Shown piece after piece: positions 18,956 to 28,393 of a stretch of 64,000 bases of DNA (within the stretch, counting starts at the first letter, position 1; each line of letters opens with the position of its first letter). A model generated the notes under the pieces. It was given only the letters and a program-made list of their open reading frames with translations. It made no database searches and was not told where the DNA came from. The translations under genes were made by a program, and so were the position numbers. The DNA lies in the NCBI GenBank assembly GCA_963977135.1, contig CAXBNN010000007.1, positions 62,001-126,000 of the forward strand, written 5' to 3'. Origin of the DNA: UBA2040 sp963977135. GTDB taxonomy: Bacteria > Bacteroidota > Bacteroidia > Flavobacteriales_D > Crocinitomicaceae.

Positions 18956-19964
18956 TTGACTTGCTATAGTTTTTGGGTAGCAATAGTAAAGATAGCAATC
19001 CCAAAATAATCATCATAATGGTTTGTGAAACCCACATTAACATTCCGAGTGCATTCCCAATTCCTTCGGCGTCAGCAGAATTGTCAGTTTTTAAATAAAA
19101 TGAAATAACTAGACCAACTAAAAGAGGGTAAACTCCTATACCGCCATTCGTAAAGGTTATGCCAATCGACCCAGCGATGAATCCGATAAAAACACCTTTA
19201 ATTGGGAAGTCGGAAGTCGCTTCAAGGGCAAAAAATGGCACGGCAAACATCAAAACGTAACAGGTCCAAATCACCAAAGTATGGAAAGCATATCCACCTG
19301 GATTCTTTGATCTGAAAATAGACATCAATCCACCTATCAAACCTTTAATAAAGCCATTTAGCTTTTCTTTAAAAGTAGAATTAGTAAAGTAAAAATAGGC
19401 AACAATTAATCCAATTAGACCAATCCCACCGAATAGAAGATGTTTGAATGAAAAACCACTTTCTGTCGTTGGTTTCCCTCCAAATTTTTGAATCATTTGA
19501 TCCCAAATTTTGTCAAAATCACTTCCACCAATATAGGCTGTAAACAAAGCTATGATCATCAACATGACCAAATCTACAGCTCGCTCAGCCACAATAGTTC
19601 CAAAAGATTTTGCAAAAGGAACCTTATCTGAGCGGTATAGCATGGCCGCTCTCGATGCTTCGCCAGCTCTAGGAATCGTCAAATTGATTAGATAGCCAAT
19701 CAAAAGTGCATGATATCGGTTTTTAAGTGGTGTTTCGTATCCTAGAGGTTCGAGCACGTATTTCCATCGCTGTGCTCTTGATACCAGAGCAATCCAGCCA
19801 AAAACTAAGGATAAGAAAATCCAAAAATAATTTGCTTCTCGAATGGCTTTGTAGAACTGTTGAATGGATTCATCCGACATGCTTTTAAAAAAATATCCTA
19901 TCAAATAAACACCCAAGGCTAATGGGAAAATTGTTTTTAAAAATAATAGGATATACTTTTTCAT
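18927..19964 (-). CDS. Flippase-like / lysylphosphatidylglycerol synthase TM family membrane protein
   Basis: 345 residues with about eight transmembrane segments and the family-type stretch TIPRAGEASRAAML and FTNGGIGVYPLLVG. It belongs to the UPF0104/AglD (LPG_synthase_TM) family, for which roles in lipid or glycolipid transfer have been proposed; the substrate cannot be told. Its ATG directly abuts the panD stop and its end overlaps rfaE2, so translation is probably coupled. Being next to an ADP-heptose gene suggests an envelope role, which is inference. Confidence 0.82.
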   Translation of the reverse strand: MKKYILLFLKTIFPLALGVYLIGYFFKSMSDESIQQFYKAIREANYFWIFLSLVFGWIALVSRAQRWKYVLEPLGYETPLKNRYHALLIGYLINLTIPRAGEASRAAMLYRSDKVPFAKSFGTIVAERAVDLVMLMIIALFTAYIGGSDFDKIWDQMIQKFGGKPTTESGFSFKHLLFGGIGLIGLIVAYFYFTNSTFKEKLNGFIKGLIGGLMSIFRSKNPGGYAFHTLVIWTCYVLMFAVPFFALEATSDFPIKGVFIGFIAGSIGITFTNGGIGVYPLLVGLVISFYLKTDNSADAEGIGNALGMLMWVSQTIMMIILGLLSLLLLPKNYSKSNDEISPSSK

Positions 19965-20315
19965 TTAGTCTAACAGATTCGTATGTTCATTCGGAAATAC
20001 CAAAGAAGGCTTGAACGATTTAGCTTCTTCAAAATCCAAATAGCCATAACCAATCACTATTAATAAATCGCCCATTTGAACTCTTCGAGCAGCTGGACCA
20101 TTCAAGCAAATTGTTCCGCTATTTGATTCTCCGGCGATAACGTATGTCTCTATACGCTCACCATTATTGATGTTTACGATTTGTACTTTTTCACCTTCTA
20201 CGAGATTTGCAGCTTCCATTAGAACTCTATCAATAGTTATACTACCGACATAATTTAATTCTGCTTGCGTCACCTTTACACGGTGTATTTTAGATTTAAC
20301 TACTTGTATGAGCAT
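19965..20315 (-). CDS. panD: Aspartate 1-decarboxylase proenzyme
   Basis: 116 residues. It makes beta-alanine for pantothenate (coenzyme A) synthesis. The self-cleavage site Gly-Ser lies in NYVGSITID (about residues 24-25); cleavage yields the pyruvoyl group. The substrate-binding RRVQ and GDL elements follow. Length is typical. It is downstream of panC with 56 bases between, a gap that contains its own -7-like element. Confidence 0.94.
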   Translation of the reverse strand: MLIQVVKSKIHRVKVTQAELNYVGSITIDRVLMEAANLVEGEKVQIVNINNGERIETYVIAGESNSGTICLNGPAARRVQMGDLLIVIGYGYLDFEEAKSFKPSLVFPNEHTNLLD

Positions 20316-20333
20316 GTTTTATTTTTTGCGGCA

Positions 20334-20341
20334 CAAAGGTA
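20334..20341 (-). promoter_or_regulatory. Putative -7 element before panD
   Basis: On the minus strand the sequence reads TACCTTTG, a full match to TAnnTTTG, 18 bases before the panD ATG. No good TTTG was found at the -33 distance. It would allow panD to be transcribed apart from panC. Confidence 0.4.
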
Positions 20342-20371
20342 ATGGAAAATAGTAAGAGATAAAGAAATCAG

Positions 20372-21223
20372 TTACTTGTCTAACGGAATTATTTCCATAT
20401 TGTCAATCAATCTTACTTTTCCACAGTAGGCGACAACGCATACAGTAGCACCTTTGACCCATGACGTTTCAAGCCTCTCAAATGTGCGTGGATGAACGAT
20501 TTCTAGATATTCAATTTTCAAGGTAGATTTTTCGAAAGACTCCAAAGCAATTTGTTGAACTTCGCTCGGGTTTTTGGTTTTGGAGTTAACTAACATCATT
20601 GATAGAATGCGATAAATAATTGTAGCCTCTATTTTTTCTTCTTCCGTCAGCAGCATGTTACGGCTGCTCATAGCTAAACCACTTTCTTCCCTTTTGGTTT
20701 CTACTTCGTAAATTTTGACGTCCAATTTTAAACTCTCTACCATTTGCTTAATCACAGCAACCTGTTGAAAATCCTTTCGCCCGAAAAAAGCAGAGTCGGG
20801 TTGAACAATTGAAAACAAACGCTGAACAACAGTAACCACTCCTTCAAAGTGGCCAGGGCGATAAAAGCCCTCCATAGTTTCGCCTAACAAGCCAAGATCG
20901 ACCTTTTTAGGTATAAAATCGTCAGAATATATCGTGGCAACTTCTGGAATAAAAACTGCATCACAACCAACTTCTTCGAGCAACTTCACATCTGAATCAA
21001 TTGTTCGTGGATATTTCTTTAAATCTTCGGGATTATTAAATTGGGTAGGATTGACAAAAATACTTACGATTGTGATTGCATTTTTACCGTTGGATTCCTG
21101 AACAAGAGACAAGTGTCCTTCGTGCAAAGCTCCCATTGTTGGCACGAAACCAATGGAACAACCCCCATTTCGCTTTTCTTGAACGAATGCCTGGATTTCA
21201 TCAATACTTGTTAGTTGCCTCAT
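20372..21223 (-). CDS. panC: Pantothenate synthetase (pantoate-beta-alanine ligase)
   Basis: 283 residues. It joins pantoate and beta-alanine (the PanD product) using ATP. The nucleotidyltransferase HxGH motif is in GALHEGHLSLV and the second signature is LAMSSRNMLL. Length is normal. It heads the leftward operon and is divergent from the GT5-like gene, with about 105 bases between; a TAGTTTTG -7-like box lies at 21253-21260 on the minus strand. Confidence 0.94.
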   Translation of the reverse strand: MRQLTSIDEIQAFVQEKRNGGCSIGFVPTMGALHEGHLSLVQESNGKNAITIVSIFVNPTQFNNPEDLKKYPRTIDSDVKLLEEVGCDAVFIPEVATIYSDDFIPKKVDLGLLGETMEGFYRPGHFEGVVTVVQRLFSIVQPDSAFFGRKDFQQVAVIKQMVESLKLDVKIYEVETKREESGLAMSSRNMLLTEEEKIEATIIYRILSMMLVNSKTKNPSEVQQIALESFEKSTLKIEYLEIVHPRTFERLETSWVKGATVCVVAYCGKVRLIDNMEIIPLDK

Positions 21224-21270
21224 TTATAAGCATTCACATTAATGTAAGCGAACAAAACTATAAGTTTTGA

Positions 21271-21301
21271 TTGATTTACCGATATTTTTTTTATATTTTT
21301 G
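21271..21301 (+). promoter_or_regulatory. Promoter of GT5-DUF4270-glmS operon
   Basis: TTG (21271-21273) and TATTTTTG (21294-21301) are separated by 20 bases, close to the Bacteroidota consensus; the ATG follows at 21329. Confidence 0.6.
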
Positions 21302-21328
21302 TAGTCTAAATGACAATCAACAATCTTC

Positions 21329-22150
21329 ATGGATAAAAAAAGAGTCCTATTTGTAACGCAGGAAATATCCCCGTTCTCCCCAAAATCAGAAATTGCTAAC
21401 ACCTCTAGAAGATTACCTCAGGGTACACAAGAAGGTGGAAAAGAAATCAGAGTTTTTACTCCTAGATTTGGAAGCATTAACGAAAGACGTCATCAATTGC
21501 ATGAGGTTATTCGTTTGTCAGGGATGAATTTGATTATAAATGATGCCGATCACCCGCTGATTATAAAAGTCGCTAGTGTCTCTGCAGCAAGAATGCAAGT
21601 TTATTTTATTGATAATGATGAATACTTTAAACGTAAAAACACCGTTACTAATGATAAAGGTGAGTTTCATGATGACAACGATGAACGATCAATGTTCTTC
21701 TGTCGTGGGGTTCTGGAAACAGTAAAAAAATTAGGATGGCAACCAGATATCATTCATTGTCATGGATGGATGTCGGGATTAATGTCGTTATATGTAAAAC
21801 AATTATACAACAAAGACCCTCATTTTTCGAATACTAAGGTTATCTACAGTGTTTACAATGACAGCTTTAACAGAAATTGGGACGCAAACTTCTCTGATAA
21901 GCTTAAATTTGACGGATTCTCAGATGAGGTAATAGAAGAGTTGAAAGACACAAGTTTTCTAAATATTTCCCGTGTTATGATGAAATATGCTGACGGGATT
22001 AATATCGCAAGTGAGAATTTAGACGCATCTTTGCAACAACTAGTGGATGAACAAACATGTTTGAAACAGGAATTCGTTCCAGAAGAAAATCAAACTAAAG
22101 TTCTATCCGAATTTTTTGATAAAGTAATTGAAGAAGAGATCCTTATATAA
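21329..22150 (+). CDS. Glycogen/starch synthase N-terminal (GT5) domain protein, half length
   Basis: 273 residues resembling the N-terminal catalytic half of GT5 glycogen/starch synthases: VLFVTQEISPFSPKSEIANTSRRLP, then DIIHCHGWMSGLMSLYV. Full enzymes are about 480 residues; the C-terminal ADP-glucose-binding half is absent and the gene ends normally before the next one, so this does not look like a frameshift. The canonical KxGGL near the N-terminus is not present (here KSEIAN). To my knowledge half-size proteins of this kind next to panC recur in Bacteroidota. Catalytic activity is doubtful without the second Rossmann domain. Confidence 0.8.
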   Translation: MDKKRVLFVTQEISPFSPKSEIANTSRRLPQGTQEGGKEIRVFTPRFGSINERRHQLHEVIRLSGMNLIINDADHPLIIKVASVSAARMQVYFIDNDEYFKRKNTVTNDKGEFHDDNDERSMFFCRGVLETVKKLGWQPDIIHCHGWMSGLMSLYVKQLYNKDPHFSNTKVIYSVYNDSFNRNWDANFSDKLKFDGFSDEVIEELKDTSFLNISRVMMKYADGINIASENLDASLQQLVDEQTCLKQEFVPEENQTKVLSEFFDKVIEEEILI

Positions 22151-22154
22151 ATTA

Positions 22155-23495
22155 ATGACACATCGATATTATCGCAAGTGGCGGAGAGTTTCTTTACTTT
22201 CCGCTACTTTTTTATTTGCTATTTTTTTATCCGTTTCTTGTAAAAAGAAAGAATCGTTGATAGGAAGCAATGCCTACGATCCAACTGAATTATTAAATGC
22301 TGGAGCTGTTGATACTTTCACATTGTTGACGTATACCATTATTCAAGATTCAGTTTTTACTAAGAATAGATTGCTCAACGTGCTTGGAGAAATGAATGAT
22401 CCAGTTTTTGGTAAAGTCAACGCTTCATTCTACACGCAAATTCGTCTGGCATCTGCGAATCCTAATTTCGACGATTTAACACAAATTTCTATTGATTCTT
22501 TTGTCTTGGCTTTGCGCTTTGCTGATTATACAGGAAATCCGTCAACTCAAACTTTTGAAGTTTATGAGTTGAATGATGAAATTTCATCAGATTCTGCTGT
22601 AAAATATTATGACTTTGACACTATCGCGATAAAACAGCCTAATTTATTGATGCCTGGAAAAGGTACGTTTAAACCTGACCCAATTGGTGATGCAATAGTT
22701 GATACGGTTGCTGTTGCGCCTCAAATGCGTTTGTCATTGGATACAAACCTTGCCAGAACCTTTATGCAGGAAGCTGCAATTAGTGGAGGTAGTTTTGCAT
22801 CGAATGACAATTTTGTGAATTATTTCAAAGGGTTTAAAATCAATGTTAACAATCCGACACAAGCTCCTAATCAAGGAGCCGTGTATTCTTTTGATATGCG
22901 ATCTACGTCTTCAAAGTTGACGATTTATTACAAACAAATGGAACTTGTAGGCGGTGTAATGACACCAGTAAGAAAAACATATGATTTCGTTATTAATTCT
23001 AATTGTCAATCTTTCAATCATGTTGAATTTGAAAGAGCCGGAACTAAAGTTCAACAAGCAGTTGACAATAAGAGTTTAGGAGCATTAGAGTTCTATGCAC
23101 AATCATTCGGTTTGCAAGCTGTATTGGAAATACCTGGATTATCAAACCTTCCTAAAACAGCAGTAATCCATAGAGCTGTTTTGGATTTGCCAATTCAGTA
23201 TCAAACAGGATCAAATTATAACACGGGAATTCAAATGAGTTTATTTAACAAGCTGGCCACAGATTCTCGTTCTATAAGACCATTATATAATCCAACGATT
23301 AGCGATATTACTAAAAGTGTTACCGTTAATATGCGAGGATACATCCAAGATGTAGTAGCGGGAAAAGTGGCTAATGAACCTATATATATGGCTCCTTTAA
23401 GGGATAATTATTCAATGGATAGAATTATCTTCAACGGGTCAAACACCATAAACAAGGTTAAACCTAAACTATACATTATATACACGGAATTTTAA
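22155..23495 (+). CDS. DUF4270 family lipoprotein
   Basis: 446 residues from the ATG at 22155, preferred over an upstream TTG at 22128 that would overlap the preceding gene. The start gives MTHRYYRKW followed by a hydrophobic stretch and the lipobox LSVSC. The rest (ELLNAGAVDTFTLLTYTI..., FNHVEFERAG, a C-terminal YIIYTEF) matches DUF4270, a Bacteroidota family of predicted surface or periplasmic lipoproteins without known function. It is four bases after the GT5-like gene and five before glmS; the three are cotranscribed. Confidence 0.85.
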   Translation: MTHRYYRKWRRVSLLSATFLFAIFLSVSCKKKESLIGSNAYDPTELLNAGAVDTFTLLTYTIIQDSVFTKNRLLNVLGEMNDPVFGKVNASFYTQIRLASANPNFDDLTQISIDSFVLALRFADYTGNPSTQTFEVYELNDEISSDSAVKYYDFDTIAIKQPNLLMPGKGTFKPDPIGDAIVDTVAVAPQMRLSLDTNLARTFMQEAAISGGSFASNDNFVNYFKGFKINVNNPTQAPNQGAVYSFDMRSTSSKLTIYYKQMELVGGVMTPVRKTYDFVINSNCQSFNHVEFERAGTKVQQAVDNKSLGALEFYAQSFGLQAVLEIPGLSNLPKTAVIHRAVLDLPIQYQTGSNYNTGIQMSLFNKLATDSRSIRPLYNPTISDITKSVTVNMRGYIQDVVAGKVANEPIYMAPLRDNYSMDRIIFNGSNTINKVKPKLYIIYTEF

Positions 23496-23500
23496 ATAGT

Positions 23501-25345
23501 ATGTGCGGAATTGTTGCTTACATTGGTAAAAAAGAAGCGTATCCAATTTTAATAAAAGGATTACAGCGATTAGAATATAGAGGTTATGACAGTGCTGGAG
23601 TTGCATTGTTGTCAGATGGTGACTTGAATCTATACAAGAAGCAAGGCAAGGTAGCCAATTTGGTTGAATTTGCCGCTGATAAAGACACGACTGGTCAAAT
23701 AGGAATTGCACATACGCGTTGGGCAACACATGGTGAACCAAACGACATTAATGCACATCCGCATATTTCAACAGAAGGAAATTTAGCTATTATTCATAAC
23801 GGTATTATTGAAAATTACGATGTACTTAAAGAAGAACTTATTAAAAGAGGTTATGTATTTAAAAGTGATACTGACACTGAAGTTTTAGTTCATCTAATTG
23901 ATGATATACAAAAGAAAGAAGGAGTTTGGTTTGGAGAAGCTCTAAGAATAGCCTTGTTAAGTGTTACAGGCGCATATGCAATAGTTGCCATTTCAAAAGA
24001 CAAACCCGATACTATTGTTGCAGCTAGAAAATCCTCACCTTTAGTAGTAGGTATAGGAAAAGAAAATGACTTTTATTTGGCATCTGATGCTACACCAATT
24101 GTGGAGTATACAGACAAAGTTGTTTATTTGGATGATGAAGAAATTGCTGTCATCAATTTGAAGGACGGAATGAAGCTTTGGAACATACAGGATGAAGAAA
24201 AAACCCCGTATGTACAGCACTTAGAAATGCAATTAGAAGCATTGGAAAAAGGTGGATACGAGCATTTTATGTTGAAGGAAATTCATGAACAGCCAAGATC
24301 TATAAACGATTGTTTCCGCGGTCGCCTAAACGCAAACGAAGGTTGGGTTGAATTAGGTGGGATTAAAGATTATGAGCAACAATTAATCAATGCACAGCGC
24401 ATTGTAATGGTTGCTTGTGGAACTTCATGGCACGCTTGTTTGGTTGGAGAATATTTATTCGAGGACTTAGCGCGAATAAACGTTGAAGTTGAATATGCCT
24501 CGGAATTTAGATATAGAAATCCTGTAATTAATGAAGGTGATATCGTAATTGCAGTTTCCCAATCAGGAGAAACAGCAGATACAATGGCAGCTTTGGAACT
24601 AGCCAAATCAAAAGGTGCAATAATTATTGGAATATGTAATGTTGTTGGTTCTTCAATTTCAAGAATTACTGATGCTGGTTCGTATACGCACGCAGGTCCA
24701 GAAATTGGTGTTGCATCGACTAAAGCATTCACAGCTCAAGTTACAGTATTGACCTTGATGGCTTTGTCTATTGCTCACAAAAAAGGAACTTTAAGCGAAA
24801 GCAAGTTCAGAACAATGCTCGCTGAGTTGGAGTTGATTCCAGACAAAGTGAAAAAAGTTCTTGAATCAAACGATCATATTGAAAGAATAGCAGCAGAATA
24901 TAAAGATGCTAAAAATGCGCTTTACCTTGGGAGAGGAAGTTCTTTCCCAGTTGCTTTAGAAGGCGCTTTGAAACTGAAAGAAATATCTTATATCCACGCA
25001 GAAGGGTATCCAGCAGCAGAAATGAAGCATGGACCAATTGCTTTGATTGATGAAGAAATGCCTGTGTTTGTTGTTGCAACGAAAGGTACTTCTTATGAGA
25101 AAGTTGTTTCGAATATTCAAGAGGTAAAGGCTAGAAAAGGTAAGATAATTGCAATTGTTACTGAAGGTGATGTTCAAGTGAAAGCAATGGCTGATCATGT
25201 TATTGAGATTCCGGATACGGATGAACATTTGGTGCCTTTGTTAGCTACCATTCCTTTTCAACTCTTATCTTATCACATTGCTGTTATGCGTGGTTGCAAT
25301 GTTGATCAACCAAGAAACTTAGCGAAATCAGTCACCGTAGAATAA
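23501..25345 (+). CDS. glmS: Glutamine-fructose-6-phosphate aminotransferase (isomerizing)
   Basis: 614 residues. It makes glucosamine-6-phosphate, the first step to peptidoglycan and LPS amino sugars. An N-terminal class II glutamine amidotransferase domain has the nucleophile Cys2 (MCGIVAYIG) and HTRWATHGEP; two SIS domains follow (VACGTSWHACLVGEY, SQSGETADT; LGRGSSFPVALEGALKLKE), and the C-terminus DQPRNLAKSVTVE is the conserved active-site lid. Length is normal. No glmS ribozyme fits in the five-base gap upstream. Confidence 0.97.
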   Translation: MCGIVAYIGKKEAYPILIKGLQRLEYRGYDSAGVALLSDGDLNLYKKQGKVANLVEFAADKDTTGQIGIAHTRWATHGEPNDINAHPHISTEGNLAIIHNGIIENYDVLKEELIKRGYVFKSDTDTEVLVHLIDDIQKKEGVWFGEALRIALLSVTGAYAIVAISKDKPDTIVAARKSSPLVVGIGKENDFYLASDATPIVEYTDKVVYLDDEEIAVINLKDGMKLWNIQDEEKTPYVQHLEMQLEALEKGGYEHFMLKEIHEQPRSINDCFRGRLNANEGWVELGGIKDYEQQLINAQRIVMVACGTSWHACLVGEYLFEDLARINVEVEYASEFRYRNPVINEGDIVIAVSQSGETADTMAALELAKSKGAIIIGICNVVGSSISRITDAGSYTHAGPEIGVASTKAFTAQVTVLTLMALSIAHKKGTLSESKFRTMLAELELIPDKVKKVLESNDHIERIAAEYKDAKNALYLGRGSSFPVALEGALKLKEISYIHAEGYPAAEMKHGPIALIDEEMPVFVVATKGTSYEKVVSNIQEVKARKGKIIAIVTEGDVQVKAMADHVIEIPDTDEHLVPLLATIPFQLLSYHIAVMRGCNVDQPRNLAKSVTVE

Positions 25346-25385
25346 TTAATTCTTTATTGTTTTGATATTCGGGATGGGAATTTTC

Positions 25386-25886
25386 TTAGTTTCCTCCGTA
25401 ATCCATTACGCAGTAAATTTCTTCTGTTTCAGCATTTGTGCGAAATCCAAAACCGGTATTTGTAAAACTTTGGTTCAGTAAGTTAGCATTATGAGGTTTT
25501 GATGTTCGCCATAATTGAAACATGTCTTCGGCAATTGCTTCGATATTTAGAGCGGAAATATCGCCATAGGTCTTAAGACAATTCTCGCCATAACTCATGT
25601 AGCTTTTTTCAGAAAAAACTTTTATTCTATCCCGAGTCGTTCTGAGTTTTTTATCTGGTTGTTCATGGGAAAGTTTGCCAATTTTGAAAAGATAGTCGCA
25701 TTGGTTTTGAGCTGAAATTTGAAGTCCATTCTCAATTGTTAAAATACTGAGCCTCTTTTTAATCCTGTAGTCATTTACTTTTTTTAAAAGAGCATCTTGT
25801 ATATGCGAAATTGCTTTGCTGTTATCTTGATTAACTGTTAATGAGCTAAAGAAAAATGCTAGAATTAAAAAAAGGAAAAATTTCAT
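25386..25886 (-). CDS. Secreted CAP (SCP/PR-1) domain protein
   Basis: 166 residues with a signal peptide (MKFFLFLILAFFFSSLTVNQ) and a CAP fold: VNDYRIKKRLSILTIENGLQISAQNQCDYL, a loop with LSHEQP, YGENCL, and the C-terminal TNTGFGFRTN and YCVMDYGGN elements. The family is widespread and its bacterial role is mostly unknown. It is convergent with glmS (40 bases between stops). Confidence 0.85.
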   Translation of the reverse strand: MKFFLFLILAFFFSSLTVNQDNSKAISHIQDALLKKVNDYRIKKRLSILTIENGLQISAQNQCDYLFKIGKLSHEQPDKKLRTTRDRIKVFSEKSYMSYGENCLKTYGDISALNIEAIAEDMFQLWRTSKPHNANLLNQSFTNTGFGFRTNAETEEIYCVMDYGGN

Positions 25887-25926
25887 GTTTTGTCTGTTTT
25901 ATTATAACAACGCTAAGAAAAGATTG

Positions 25927-26949
25927 TTACAACAATAATGCCGCAGAAATTCGCTTTGCAATTAAACGGCGACCATGCTCTTTGTAATGCTCCGATGTCC
26001 AGTCTTGATCAATAAATTGGTCATTTTGGAGTAAGCTTAAATTGTCCACAACGATTACTTTTTGGTTTAGATAACGATTCTGTAAAAGTTTAGAATTAGC
26101 CGTCATTATTTCTACCAGTTTTTTCCCAGCAAGTTGTTCAGCGCGATCTACATTTTCTGGAAGTATATGAAAAACGATTTTCCAGCCTCTGTTTTTTGCA
26201 AGATCAACGATTTTATCAAAATCCTTTATTCGTGGATTTGTTGTCGGGTCAATTCGGAATGCATATGACTTAATATATTGACTTGCCAGTTCGCGTATTT
26301 GAGCAGTTTTAAGCTCCTTACGGACCTTTTCTCCAATTTTGATAATATCCTTTTCCCACTCAGAAGCCGTCACATAGGGAAAGTCTTTTGGTAGGTTTAA
26401 TTTGTCAGACTCCAAATGAGATTTATATCTTTTTTCTCTAATATTTGCAGGAGTTGTATCGTAGTTTTTAAACCCTAATAAAAAACGATTCACTAATGGT
26501 GGAAACGGACGTAATAAAACCATCTCTTTTTGTAATGGCGTTTCTAGGTTGGAATTTATCCAATCGGGACCAAATGATCTCAGATTCATTGTGATGATTA
26601 TCGTTTCTACAGAATTTTTTTGTGGTATTGCCCGCAATAAATCATAATAAATTCCGGCGTGACCCGCTTTCTTTGAAAAATCGATAACCGTTGTTTTTGG
26701 TAATTCTTCATTTAGAAATTGGCTTATGAATCGTTTGTCATTGTCGTCTTTGAAAAAGGATATGTTTGATGACTCGCCGCAATAAACAACCTCAGCTTTT
26801 TTAGTTATGATTTCTCGAATGGTATTAATGTCTGGCGAATAAGCTTGAAGATCTTTTTCGAAAAACCATTCACTATAAATAAAGTTTGAGGCTAGGATAA
26901 TTAACCCGAGAGCACCAACTTTTAACGCTATGTTTTTCCCAAGATTCAT
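25927..26949 (-). CDS. SGNH-like membrane-anchored protein paired with MBOAT acyltransferase
   Basis: 340 residues, one N-terminal membrane anchor (residues about 8-27) and an outside domain. GESSN near residue 59 may be a variant block I and DWTSEHYKEHGRR near the end places Asp and His like block V of SGNH hydrolases/AlgJ/DltD-type partners. Overall similarity to a named family is not clear to me. Its ATG overlaps the MBOAT stop by one base (TAATG), so the two are translationally coupled. Inference: it works with the MBOAT protein to add acyl groups to an envelope polymer. Confidence 0.72.
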   Translation of the reverse strand: MNLGKNIALKVGALGLIILASNFIYSEWFFEKDLQAYSPDINTIREIITKKAEVVYCGESSNISFFKDDNDKRFISQFLNEELPKTTVIDFSKKAGHAGIYYDLLRAIPQKNSVETIIITMNLRSFGPDWINSNLETPLQKEMVLLRPFPPLVNRFLLGFKNYDTTPANIREKRYKSHLESDKLNLPKDFPYVTASEWEKDIIKIGEKVRKELKTAQIRELASQYIKSYAFRIDPTTNPRIKDFDKIVDLAKNRGWKIVFHILPENVDRAEQLAGKKLVEIMTANSKLLQNRYLNQKVIVVDNLSLLQNDQFIDQDWTSEHYKEHGRRLIAKRISAALLL

Positions 26950-28355
26950 TAAAACTGAAAATAGATGAATGGATAATTTTCGACTCCAGATGATGTAATC
27001 GTCATGAAAATAAGGATTCCATAAATAGACCAGCGGATTGGAACGGCAATATTACTGCACCATTTGTCGAAGCGTGTTTTAAAAAGGAGTGTATCTAAAA
27101 GAATGAATCCAGCTAAATACATCCAAATGGTCGATCCAATATCTAGGTTGCTTTTTAGTGAATTGTTCGATATCATAGCTTTGAAAATCGACAGGGCATG
27201 GTCTAAATTTTCGGCTCTAAAAAACACCCAAATGAAACTAACCAAAACGAAAGTGAAAAGTATTTTAAGTCCTTTTGAAATTAAAGTTTCTGACTTTTCT
27301 CTAGAAGGCATTATTTTTTTAATCAGGGATTCAATGAGGTAAAGCAATCCGTGCAAAGCACCCCAAATTACAAAAGTCCAATTTGCTCCATGCCAAATTC
27401 CACTAACGATGAAAACAACCAAAATATTCAGGATCCAACGTGCAATTTTAACTTGGTTTCCACCCAAGGGGAAGTAGAGATAATCGCGAAACCATGTAGA
27501 GAGGGATATGTGCCAACGTTGCCAAAATTCCGAAATGCTTTTCGCCAAATAAGGATTTTTAAAATTATCCATAATTGAGAATCCCATTGCTTTTGCGCAG
27601 CCTACTGCAATTGTGGAGTAACCTAAAAAGTCACAATAAATTTGAAATGAATAAAAGAAAATTGCGGATAATATAGTTCCAGAATTCTGGGTTTCTGGAT
27701 TGGCATAAACATCGTCAACAATAGGAGCCAAGTTATCGGCAATGACCATTTTCACGAACAAACCAAAAAGAATTAAGCGCAACCCATCAACCAGATTTTG
27801 AAGTTTGAAAGCCTTAAATTCTCGGAATTGTGGCAACAAACTTTGTGGTCTTTCAATTGGTCCTGTCACCAACTGTGGATAAAACATTACGTAGAGAGAA
27901 TACAGTCCAAAATGCCGCTCAGCCTTTTGTTTTCCTCGGTATACTTCTATGACATAACTCAAACTTTGAAAGGTGTGAAAAGACAAACCGATTGGGAGTA
28001 TAATATCAAATATTCTTTTTGGATAATAGAACCCAAAATAATCACTCAACGAAACCATGTTCTCATTGAAAAAAGTGAAGTATTTGAAGACAAAAAGAAC
28101 TAAACAGGTTGATACGATACTAATAATCAGATAGACTTTTCGCCGTTTCCCTTCAGATTTTTCAATGTATATTCCGGCTAAATAGTCAATAATAATGGTT
28201 ATCAGCAGAATAAAAATGTACTCTGGCACGAAGAACATATAAAATACGCAGCTTGCCAATAGCAAATGAATCCAGCGGTATTTCTGAGAAAGTAAATAGA
28301 ATAGAAGTGTAACTAGCGGAAAGAAAAAAATGAATTCAATCGAGTTAAACAGCAT
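26949..28355 (-). CDS. MBOAT family membrane-bound O-acyltransferase (AlgI/DltB-like)
   Basis: 468 residues with about ten transmembrane segments. Motifs include SEFWQRWHISLSTWFRDYLYFPLGG and SGIWHGANWTFVIWGALHG, in which the His of WHGANW is the conserved catalytic residue. AlgI-type members move acetyl groups across the membrane for transfer to exopolysaccharides; the target here is unknown. It is coupled to the SGNH-like gene downstream. Confidence 0.92.
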   Translation of the reverse strand: MLFNSIEFIFFFPLVTLLFYLLSQKYRWIHLLLASCVFYMFFVPEYIFILLITIIIDYLAGIYIEKSEGKRRKVYLIISIVSTCLVLFVFKYFTFFNENMVSLSDYFGFYYPKRIFDIILPIGLSFHTFQSLSYVIEVYRGKQKAERHFGLYSLYVMFYPQLVTGPIERPQSLLPQFREFKAFKLQNLVDGLRLILFGLFVKMVIADNLAPIVDDVYANPETQNSGTILSAIFFYSFQIYCDFLGYSTIAVGCAKAMGFSIMDNFKNPYLAKSISEFWQRWHISLSTWFRDYLYFPLGGNQVKIARWILNILVVFIVSGIWHGANWTFVIWGALHGLLYLIESLIKKIMPSREKSETLISKGLKILFTFVLVSFIWVFFRAENLDHALSIFKAMISNNSLKSNLDIGSTIWMYLAGFILLDTLLFKTRFDKWCSNIAVPIRWSIYGILIFMTITSSGVENYPFIYFQF

Positions 28356-28393
28356 AATTTATCAAGCGTTAATTCAGGAGAATTATTGTTCAA

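Noticed and set aside
23496..23500. glmS ribozyme upstream of glmS
   Set aside because: Only five bases separate glmS from the preceding gene, and the ribozyme is characteristic of Gram-positive bacteria.
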